From Neorhizobium tomejilense (GTDB taxonomy: Bacteria > Pseudomonadota > Alphaproteobacteria > Rhizobiales > Rhizobiaceae), in NCBI GenBank assembly GCA_002968845.1, contig PVBG01000009.1, positions 124,001 to 188,000 of the forward strand: a stretch of DNA of 64,000 bases, in the 5' to 3' direction. Shown here one piece after another: positions 58,131 to 64,000 of this stretch; the stretch's first letter is position 1, and each line of letters opens with the position of its first letter. Both the position numbers and the translations under genes were made by a program. The notes beneath the pieces were generated by a model. It had not been told where the DNA came from. It saw nothing but the letters and a program-made list of their open reading frames with translations, and searched no databases.

Positions 58131-58479
58131 CACGCACCTCCGCATAATCGAGGATGCCGGGGATCGGCACGCTCGGCTTGCGCACGGCGATCTCTGCCCG
58201 GCGGATCTGCGGCGACCATGCGCAGAGCGCCTTGGCGATGTCCTTGGCGAGCGTCTCGATGAGGTTGCGGCGGTGGCCGGTCACCACCTTCTCGACGATT
58301 TCGTAGGCGATGCCGTAATGCACCGTGCTCGCGACATCGTCGTTTTCGAGTGCCTCGTCCGCCTCGACGTCCATGATGACGTCGATGAAGAAACGCTGGC
58401 CGAGCGTGGCCTCCTGCTCGAAAGCGCCATGCTTGGCGTAGAACGCACAGTTCTTCAGCGTGATCGTGTAGATCGCCAT
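58114..58479 (-). CDS. folB: Dihydroneopterin aldolase
   Basis: About 121 residues. It keeps the pterin-binding glutamate in HGAFEQE and the catalytic lysine in AVRKPSVPIPG. It makes 6-hydroxymethyl-dihydropterin. The start overlaps the folP stop (TGATG), with AGAGGG upstream. Confidence 0.92.
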   Translation of the reverse strand: MAIYTITLKNCAFYAKHGAFEQEATLGQRFFIDVIMDVEADEALENDDVASTVHYGIAYEIVEKVVTGHRRNLIETLAKDIAKALCAWSPQIRRAEIAVRKPSVPIPGILDYAEVRVEHFA

Positions 58480-59354
58480 CAAAGGCCCTCTCTAGCGTTG
58501 TAAGCGGAGGCTGCGGCGAGAACCGCGTCGGCCATCGCCAGCGCATCGCGGTTGGCGGCAACGTTGTGGACGCGAAAGATCGAAGCCCCGGCAAGGCGTA
58601 GGATCGCCGTGGTCGCGGCAGTGCCGACGTCACGCTCGTTCGCTTTTTCCCGTCCCGTCAGGGCGCCGATGAACCGCTTGCGCGAGGTGCCGGCGAGCAG
58701 CGGAAAATCGAGCCTATGCAGTTCGGCAAAACGCGCCATCAATTCCACGTCGTCGTCACGGTCCTTGGCAAAGCCGAAGCCAGGATCAAGCACGATCGCC
58801 TCGTCGGAAATGCCGGCGCTGCGCGCGATCTCGAGAGACTGCCGCAGGAAAAACTCCTGGTCGGCGATGCGATCGGGCCGCTTTTCCTGCTCGCGCCCGC
58901 GGCCGGTATGCATGATGCAGACCCCGGCAGATGTTTGAGCCGCAACGGTCGCGATCTCCGGCTCGCGCTGCAGGCCATGGACGTCGTTGATGATATGGGC
59001 ACCCGCCGCCATCGCCAGGCGGGCGGTTTCGGCGCGGTAGGTATCGATCGAGATCAGCGCATCGGTCTCCGCGGCGAGTTTTTCAATCACCGGCAGGACG
59101 CGGTCCTGCTCTTCCGCCGCGGTCACATCGGCGGCGCCGGGCCTGGTCGACTCACCGCCGATATCGAGGATGGTGGCGCCGTCGCGGATGCAGGAAACGG
59201 CGTGAGCAACCGCGGCATCGATGTTTGCGTAGCTTCCGCCGTCGGAAAAGGAATCGGGGGTGATGTTGATGATCGCCATAATCTGGCCTTGGCGACCGAG
59301 TTCGAGGACACGGCCCCGCCCGACACGCCAGGTGCTGTTGCGCTGCGATATCAC
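58479..59354 (-). CDS. folP: Dihydropteroate synthase
   Basis: About 291 residues. Signatures are NITPDSFSDGG and DIGGESTRPGA, with TSRKRFIG near the C-terminus. This is the sulfonamide target in folate synthesis. The start is uncertain; a GTG at 59354 gives the usual family length, while the frame stays open further upstream into the divergent gene. Gene order folP-folB-folK is typical of rhizobia. Confidence 0.92.
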   Translation of the reverse strand: MISQRNSTWRVGRGRVLELGRQGQIMAIINITPDSFSDGGSYANIDAAVAHAVSCIRDGATILDIGGESTRPGAADVTAAEEQDRVLPVIEKLAAETDALISIDTYRAETARLAMAAGAHIINDVHGLQREPEIATVAAQTSAGVCIMHTGRGREQEKRPDRIADQEFFLRQSLEIARSAGISDEAIVLDPGFGFAKDRDDDVELMARFAELHRLDFPLLAGTSRKRFIGALTGREKANERDVGTAATTAILRLAGASIFRVHNVAANRDALAMADAVLAAASAYNAREGL

Positions 59355-59460
59355 CGGCCGGCCGTCTTTCGAAGGGTAACGCAAAATTTGATGCCTTTGT
59401 GTTGCGCTCAGGCTGGCTATGCCCCAAGGTCCCCATAAGTTCAACGTCGCAGGCCATAGA

Positions 59461-60081
59461 ATGTTCTCCATGCGCAGAGTCCGCCGGTTTTTCGGTGTCT
59501 TTCTTCTCCTCTGCACGATCCCTGCGACGGCCATGGCAGAACCGATCATCAACAAGACCTATTCCTATTTCCGGATCGGCGGCCGCACGGCCGAGGACCT
59601 CGACAAGGAACTGGAAAACCGCGGCCCTCTCACCCGCAGCACCGGCCATCGCCATCCCGGCGCCACCGAAATCAAGTTCGGCGGCGACGTCACCTATGTG
59701 GAAAAGGGCGGGCGCTGCTCGGTCGGCGGGGCGCGCGTAACACTCCGAACCCACATCATCCTGCCGCGCTGGGGCAATCGCGGCCGTGCCACCGCCGATC
59801 TCGGCTTCATCTGGGATACCCTGTCGAAGGACATCAAGCGCCACGAGGAGCGGCATGCGGAAATCGCCCGCAACCACGCGCGCCAGCTCGAACGGGAACT
59901 GCTTGGCCTCCCCGCCAACAGAACCTGCGATGCGCTGGAAAGACAGGTGGCGGAGACGACCCGCCGTGTTCTTGAGGCGCATGACCGGGAGCAGCTGCGG
60001 TTCGACCAGATCGAGGCGGCCAATTTCGACTCGCGGATGATTCGGCTGCTGCAGTATCGCCTGAAGCGATCCGGCAATTGA
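59461..60081 (+). CDS. DUF922 secreted protein, putative zinc protease
   Basis: About 206 residues with a signal peptide (to about residue 27, AMAEP). The HEERH motif in KRHEERHAEIAR is the predicted zinc-binding HExxH of DUF922. Protease activity is predicted for the family but not proven. Two cysteines are in GRCSV and RTCDA. ATG 59461 or 59470 could be the start. Confidence 0.78.
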   Translation: MFSMRRVRRFFGVFLLLCTIPATAMAEPIINKTYSYFRIGGRTAEDLDKELENRGPLTRSTGHRHPGATEIKFGGDVTYVEKGGRCSVGGARVTLRTHIILPRWGNRGRATADLGFIWDTLSKDIKRHEERHAEIARNHARQLERELLGLPANRTCDALERQVAETTRRVLEAHDREQLRFDQIEAANFDSRMIRLLQYRLKRSGN

Positions 60082-60278
60082 TCCGCTTTTTGGCGTGAAT
60101 CAGCCCGACCAATCGCATCCAGGCTTTTGCGGAGCTTGCGCCATCCCTCGTCAATAACGGGTGATTTATGGTGATAGTCTAAAATAGGAATCTCGGATAC
60201 AACCTAAGACATAGCTTACCTACCAACGCTTCGAAAAACGAGGCACATGAGGTAGATAGCCGCAGGATCAGCGTACCT

Positions 60279-60453
60279 TTCCGGTTTTCGAACCGACGTG
60301 TCGGACGCGGTTGTTTCAGGTGTTCCTGAGTTTGGTTTCCGGTGTTTTAGTTCTCCTGGCGCGTCTTCAAGCCGCAGGTGGTTCCTCCCTCCCCTGCTGG
60401 TGATGCGCCCGCCTGGCCTCGCTTGCCGCTTTTGCGGAGCGAGGCTTTTTTTT
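60279..60453 (+). ncRNA. Candidate structured small RNA with anti-Shine-Dalgarno loop
   Basis: Successive hairpins are visible on the plus strand: CGGTT-TTCG-AACCG (60282-60295), TCAGG-TGTT-CCTGA (60316-60329), and a larger one. In the larger one GGCGCGTC (60358-60365) pairs with GATGCGCC (60402-60409), with an inner GCAGG/CCTGC stem. Its loop holds CCTCCCTCC (60384-60392), complementary to ribosome binding sites. A strong terminator ends it. This resembles trans-acting rhizobial RNAs of the alpha-r14 type in style, though I cannot confirm family. The 5' end and promoter are unknown; it may instead be a long 3' UTR of the DUF922 gene. Confidence 0.45.
60416..60453 (+). terminator. Very strong intrinsic terminator
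   Basis: GCCTCGCT and AGCGAGGC enclose an inner CCGC-TTTT-GCGG stem, followed directly by eight Ts. It is oriented on the plus strand, so it does not serve the ferredoxin gene on the minus strand. Confidence 0.9.
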
Positions 60454-60505
60454 GCCCAGAAACATCTGAGACAGGCGTGTCGGCAGAGCGACGATCAGGC
60501 CGCGA

Positions 60506-60826
60506 TCAGGCTTGACGCTCGGGTACGTTGACCACGAGCCCGTCGAGATCCGCTTTGATCTTGATCTGACAGGAAAGGCGCGAGGTCGGCTTCACCTCGA
60601 AGGCGAAGTCGAGCATGTCTTCCTCCATGGGAGCCGGCGGGCCGACCTTTTCGGTCCAGGCCTCGTCGACATAGACATGACAGGTGGCGCAGGCGCAGGC
60701 ACCGCCGCATTCGGCCTCGATGCCGGGAACGGAATTGCGAACCGCATTCTCCATAACCGTGGAGCCCGGCTCGGCTCCGATATCGAAGCGCGTTCCGTCA
60801 AAGGCAACGATGGTCAGTTTCGTCAT
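60506..60826 (-). CDS. 2Fe-2S ferredoxin, adrenodoxin type
   Basis: About 106 residues. The cluster ligands are in [14 protein letters not shown] and LSCQIKI, the C-x5-C-x2-C-x(about 36)-C pattern. Vertebrate-type ferredoxins of this class serve Fe-S assembly or cytochrome P450 systems; none is adjacent, so the partner is unknown. It is on the strand opposite to the candidate RNA and converges on it. Confidence 0.93.
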   Translation of the reverse strand: MTKLTIVAFDGTRFDIGAEPGSTVMENAVRNSVPGIEAECGGACACATCHVYVDEAWTEKVGPPAPMEEDMLDFAFEVKPTSRLSCQIKIKADLDGLVVNVPERQA

Positions 60827-60967
60827 GATAGGGAAATCCGGGATGTTGAAGGGTCAGGGCACACTATTTAAGGGCGCTGTCTTCCGATAAAACCCCCGCG
60901 CAGTCAACATTTTCGGGCGCCGCCGGCTGTTCAATCGGCGCCCTTGCGTACCGATTCGGCGAATCGC

Positions 60968-61336
60968 TCAGCGGCAGAGCTTGTTGATGAAGTTTTCGGC
61001 CTCGACGACGGCGGCAGCGACCGCGGCCCGCAACGAGGCGTCGGAGGCGTTGTCTTCAAGACGCTCGGCAGCGGTCGAAACCTTGAAGGCGCCGACGGCG
61101 CTGGCGGCACCCTTCAGGCGGTGCGCGGCTGCGACGACATAGGCGCTGTCGGCGCTTGCGATGTCATGCAGTGCGCGGCGTGCCTGGCGCGCGAACATCT
61201 GGAGCACTTCGATTTCGAGGGTCTTGTCGCCCATGGTCTGTGTCGCGAGATGAACGAGATCGATCGGACGGGACTGGGAAGGGCAACCACCCCTCAGCGT
61301 TTCTGGAGCTTCGAACGCGATACTGACCGCTGCCAT
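60968..61336 (-). CDS. Hpt-domain phosphotransfer protein
   Basis: About 122 residues, an all-helical Hpt domain with the phosphorylated histidine in AAHRLKGAASAVGA. It should relay phosphate between a hybrid kinase and a response regulator. It is not ChpT, which is larger and dimeric. ATG 61336 or 61342 may be the start. CtrA-like repeats lie upstream. Confidence 0.85.
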   Translation of the reverse strand: MAAVSIAFEAPETLRGGCPSQSRPIDLVHLATQTMGDKTLEIEVLQMFARQARRALHDIASADSAYVVAAAHRLKGAASAVGAFKVSTAAERLEDNASDASLRAAVAAAVVEAENFINKLCR

Positions 61337-61815
61337 TGCCATGAACCTGTTTTCCCTGTTGCTCTTCTGATAATGTCCCGAATTGTGCGGGCCAATCGGA
61401 GCTATCCCGTTAAATTCCGGCACAATCTGGGCCGGTTTCTTCCCATATGGTTAATTTCTGCTAAGCTCCCGGGATTTTAGGAGTTTTGCATCTTCGTATG
61501 GTTTAAATTCTGTTAACAACATTCCACGGCATCATTCGAAGGCAGGCGTCATAATTGTGCAGGGTGGCCGAATGTGCCACTACAATACGCCTAAGGTGGC
61601 GAGGAATATCGTCCTTTTGCCCCGGATGGTAGGTTGGTAAGCTTTCATTATCATCCGTTTGAAAGAACGGCCATCCGACTTGAAAATGAATAGGAAACTG
61701 GAAATCCGCTTTGTGGGTGGAGAGTTTCCGGCAGGCAGCGTTCCATCTGTCGGTCTGCGGGCGGCAGCGCGTCAGATGGGATTTGCCGGGCGAGTATGTA
61801 ACGAGGCGTAACCGC
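61337..61815. other. AT-rich 480-bp divergent spacer
   Basis: No gene is supported. It separates the Hpt gene (minus) from the large repeat-protein gene (plus), so it should hold both promoters. It carries two related motifs with ATGGTTAA or ATGGTTTAA. A 42-codon plus frame (61685-61813) ends just before the large gene and is probably not coding. Confidence 0.5.
61446..61517 (-). promoter_or_regulatory. Two related CtrA-like motifs, 51 bp apart
   Basis: Read on the minus strand, the copies are TTAGCAGAAATTAACCAT (within 61446-61465) and TTAACAGAATTTAAACCAT (within 61497-61517). Both contain two TTAA-type halves, with N6 rather than N7 spacing. They lie 110-180 bp upstream of the Hpt gene and 300-370 bp upstream of the repeat-protein gene. 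Confidence 0.4.
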
Positions 61816-64000
61816 ATGGCAAAGAACCCTAGCAGCGAGTCGATCGATGAGACGGCGTTCCAGGCGTTGGAAGATGCCCTAAAAATCAACTTCAACGATG
61901 ATCAGTCGCGCCAAAGATCAGTGCCCCATGCCTCGGAGGCAAGAGTGTCAGACACTAACAAACCGCGTCAGACCCAGTACCAGGACGATGCCGCCGAATC
62001 ATACAGATCGGCAGCCACCGAGACCGCTGCCAAATCCCCGACGTTCCAGCCCGCCAACGATGCGGGCAAACGCAGTTCGACTGCGATCCTGCGGACGCTG
62101 GAAGGCGGCGCGATGCGCTCGTCCATCCGCAATGCGGTGATCGTCTCGATCCTCTGGGCAATCGGCGGCATCGCGCTCGGGCAGATGATCTACGGCAACC
62201 AGCTCTGGCAGATCACCTCGGTTGAAGGCGTTCTTGCCGCTCCCGGCATCGTCGCGCTGGCGGTCTGTATCCTCATTCCCATCATGCTGTTCTTCGCCTT
62301 CGCGATCATGATGGCCCGCGCTCAGGACCTGAGAACCGCCGCCCGTTCGATGGCCGAGGTTGCGCTGCGCCTGTCCGATCCGGAAACCGTCGCCTCCGAG
62401 CGAATCATGAGCGTCGGCCAGGCCGTGCGCCGCGAAGTCTCGGCAATGAACGAAGGCATCGAGCGCACCATTGCCCGTGCCGCCGAGCTCGAGACGCTCG
62501 TGCATTCGGAAGTGAATGCGCTGGAGCGGAGCTTCACCGACAACGAACTGCGCGTTCGCGGCCTCGTTCACGAACTCGGCGCCGAGCGCGACGCGATCGT
62601 CAACCATGCCGAGCGCATTCGCTCGTCGATCGTCGGGGCCCATGATCAGCTCAAGGAAGAGCTGTCGCTTGCGACCGAAGAAATCTCCATTCGCCTGGCG
62701 ACATCAGGCGAAGCCTTTGCGTCGATGATCGAGACGCGCGGCGCGGCGCTGATGGAGAAGTCCAACGCCGCCGGCGAAGCACTCGGCAGCCTGCTGACGA
62801 CCAAGACCGAAAACCTGCTGCAGACGCTCAATTCCTCCGGCTTCGCGCTCGCCCACGAATTCGACGAGCGCATGGATGCGATCAATACCGTGCTGTCTCA
62901 GCGCGGCCAGGCGCTTCTCAACGAATTCCAGACGCGCGCCTCTTCTCTCGACGCCAATACCGAAAAGCTCAACGCGGCGCTTGCGGACCGCACCCGCCAG
63001 CTGAACGAGACGCTGCTGGCCCGCACGAAGGAAATCACTGACGGACTTGCCGAAAGCGAACAGACGCTTACCGGTTCGCTCGGCGGCATCCTTGCGGCCC
63101 TCAACAGCTCGCTCGAAGAAAAGAGCTCGTCTTTCCGCCAGAACCTGCAAAGCACGGTTGAAGACGTTGTCCTCGACCTCGACATGCGCACCGGCTTCTT
63201 CGAAGAGCGCTTGCAGACGACCGTCGGCCTGCTCAGCACCACCTTCGACGACAACATCTCGCAGTTCACCTCCGCCTTCGACCAGCGTGCCGGCACGCTC
63301 GACAGCAAGCTGATGGACAGCCTCGCCCGCATCAACGAGACGGTGGCAAGCGGCTCGGATGCGATCGAAAACATCCTCTCGTCCAGCGTCGAGCGCATCA
63401 GTTCCTCGCTGACCGACCAGTCGCTCGCACTCGAGACGACGCTCGGCACCGGCCAGGAAATGCTGGATGCCATGCTCGGAAGCCGCTCGCGCGAACTGTC
63501 CGACGCATTGTCGGTCCGCAGCACTGAAATTCAGGATACGCTGGCCTCCCGCGCCACCGAAATCCAGGATGCACTCGTGACGCACACCGGGGAACTCCAG
63601 GACGTCCTCGGATCCAGGACCAGCCAGCTTCGGGATGTACTCGGAACACGCACCAGCGAACTCCAGTCCGTGCTCGTCTCGCGCACCGAGGAACTTCAGG
63701 GAGCCCTTGAAGCACGCACCAGCGAGTTCCAGGACGTCATCACCACGCGCACCGGCGCACTCCACGAAGCACTGGAAACACGCACCACCGAGCTCCAGGA
63801 CGTATTGACGACGCGCACCAGCGAACTCCAGGGCGTACTCGCCTCGGGCACCGGGGAACTGCACGGCGTTCTCGGGACGGGCACCACCGAGCTTCAGGAC
63901 GCGCTTGCATTGCGCACCGGCGAGCTCAAGGACGTGTTTGCATCCGGCACCGGCGAACTTCACGCCGGCTTTGCCAACGCTCGTCAGGACATCGAAACAA
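61816..64000 (+). CDS. Very long membrane-anchored coiled-coil protein with 11-residue repeats (3' end off the edge)
   Basis: The frame is open for 728 codons to the right edge. The N-terminal 95 residues are polar; two membrane helices follow (about 104-126 and 137-165). The remainder is continuous coiled coil rich in Glu, Ser, Thr and Leu, of the sort called kinesin-like or apolipoprotein-like in rhizobia. From residue 557 it becomes 15 in-register 11-residue repeats with consensus RTxELQDVLxx. GAGG precedes the ATG. The function is unknown; a periplasmic or cytoplasmic scaffold is plausible. Confidence 0.85.
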   Translation, partial: MAKNPSSESIDETAFQALEDALKINFNDDQSRQRSVPHASEARVSDTNKPRQTQYQDDAAESYRSAATETAAKSPTFQPANDAGKRSSTAILRTLEGGAMRSSIRNAVIVSILWAIGGIALGQMIYGNQLWQITSVEGVLAAPGIVALAVCILIPIMLFFAFAIMMARAQDLRTAARSMAEVALRLSDPETVASERIMSVGQAVRREVSAMNEGIERTIARAAELETLVHSEVNALERSFTDNELRVRGLVHELGAERDAIVNHAERIRSSIVGAHDQLKEELSLATEEISIRLATSGEAFASMIETRGAALMEKSNAAGEALGSLLTTKTENLLQTLNSSGFALAHEFDERMDAINTVLSQRGQALLNEFQTRASSLDANTEKLNAALADRTRQLNETLLARTKEITDGLAESEQTLTGSLGGILAALNSSLEEKSSSFRQNLQSTVEDVVLDLDMRTGFFEERLQTTVGLLSTTFDDNISQFTSAFDQRAGTLDSKLMDSLARINETVASGSDAIENILSSSVERISSSLTDQSLALETTLGTGQEMLDAMLGSRSRELSDALSVRSTEIQDTLASRATEIQDALVTHTGELQDVLGSRTSQLRDVLGTRTSELQSVLVSRTEELQGALEARTSEFQDVITTRTGALHEALETRTTELQDVLTTRTSELQGVLASGTGELHGVLGTGTTELQDALALRTGELKDVFASGTGELHAGFANARQDIET
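63484..63978 (+). repeat. Fifteen tandem 33-bp (11-codon) repeats
   Basis: Fifteen consecutive 33-bp units encode RTxELQDVLxx-type elements without any insertion or deletion. Third bases and several codons vary between units. The arginine at position 1, Glu at 4, Leu at 5 and Leu at 9 are the most constant. The eleven-residue period fits a right-handed or amphipathic helical repeat as in apolipoproteins. Confidence 0.9.

Larger units (their letters stand above)
60082..60505. other. 424-bp non-coding spacer
   Basis: No open frame is supported on either strand. The left third is AT-richer, with a TAAAAT that could be a -10 at 60180-60185. The right part, from about 60280, contains consecutive hairpins and a strong terminator, described as a candidate RNA. 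Confidence 0.6.

Noticed and set aside
61503..61895. Minus-strand frame of about 130 codons in the spacer before the repeat protein
   Set aside because: It overlaps the start of the repeat-protein gene and runs through the CtrA-like motif, with no ribosome binding site or homology I can name.
62704..63963. Minus-strand open frame opposite the 11-residue repeats
   Set aside because: It is the mirror of the repeat DNA, so it inherits the periodicity. The plus frame has membrane helices, a ribosome binding site and coiled-coil bias; the minus product has none.
63484..63978. CRISPR array
   Set aside because: The 33-bp period has no constant repeat and variable spacer; every unit varies throughout and remains in one reading frame.

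Overview
This 64 kb window reads as ordinary chromosome of an alphaproteobacterium of the Rhizobiaceae (Rhizobium/Agrobacterium/Neorhizobium type); the genus cannot be fixed from sequence alone. Supporting signs are the SUF cluster with an Irr-type iron box, a GTTC-N7-GTTC SOS box at recA, a CckA phosphorelay kinase, a DUF1476 ATPase-inhibitor protein, the purC-purS-purQ-purL arrangement leading into bolA and grxD, high GC, and many GTG and TTG starts. I see no rRNA, tRNA, CRISPR array, insertion sequence or phage. Almost everything is core genome, with short spacers and overlapping operons.

Layout. 1-0.8 kb: a GntR/FCD regulator behind two identical palindromes. 0.7-7.8 kb (minus): iron-sulfur assembly cluster iscS-like, sufB, sufC, sufD, sufS, sufT-like, sufA. 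8.0-17.7 kb: alpha/beta hydrolase, membrane diguanylate cyclase, tyrS, a large AsmA/YhdP-like envelope protein, a Bcp peroxiredoxin, a DUF455 ferritin-like protein and an M23 peptidase. 17.9-19.9 kb: a DEAD-box helicase and a NUDIX hydrolase. 20.1-25.8 kb (minus): a flavin reductase followed by a maturation set for molybdenum hydroxylases (MoxR/CoxD, CoxE, two split XdhC parts, a MoeA/MobA-like fusion, TfoX-like protein) with no molybdoenzyme subunits beside it. 26-30.6 kb: orphan periplasmic binding protein, rpe, DUF2259, purB, RBBP9-like hydrolase. 30.6-33.7 kb: a PAS-GGDEF-EAL protein and the DUF1476 protein.

34.2-41.7 kb: purC, purS, a small coiled-coil protein, purQ, a lipoprotein, a PagL-like outer-membrane protein, purL, a membrane protein, bolA, a very basic small protein and grxD. 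41.8-49 kb: an MFS exporter, then on the minus strand an inositol-monophosphatase-family protein, ttcA, alaS and recA. 49-53.6 kb: cckA, a FliO-like protein, and a DksA homologue that lacks three of four zinc-binding cysteines. 53.8-60.1 kb: SixA-like phosphatase, the YcjX/YcjF pair, a secreted protein, folP-folB-folK and a DUF922 protein. 60.1-64 kb: a candidate structured RNA ending in a very strong terminator, a 2Fe-2S ferredoxin, an Hpt protein, and the 5' part of a very long membrane-anchored coiled-coil protein with perfect 11-residue repeats, running off the right edge.

Themes. Iron-sulfur biology recurs (SUF cluster, ferredoxin, BolA/Grx4 pair, TtcA). The de novo purine pathway is spread over about 11 kb (purB, C, S, Q, L). 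CckA and four TTAACCAT-type motifs hint at cell-cycle (CtrA) control of envelope genes. The least explained items are the candidate RNA near 60.3 kb, the 11-residue-repeat giant protein, the basic protein between bolA and grxD, and the Mo-hydroxylase maturation operon without its enzyme.
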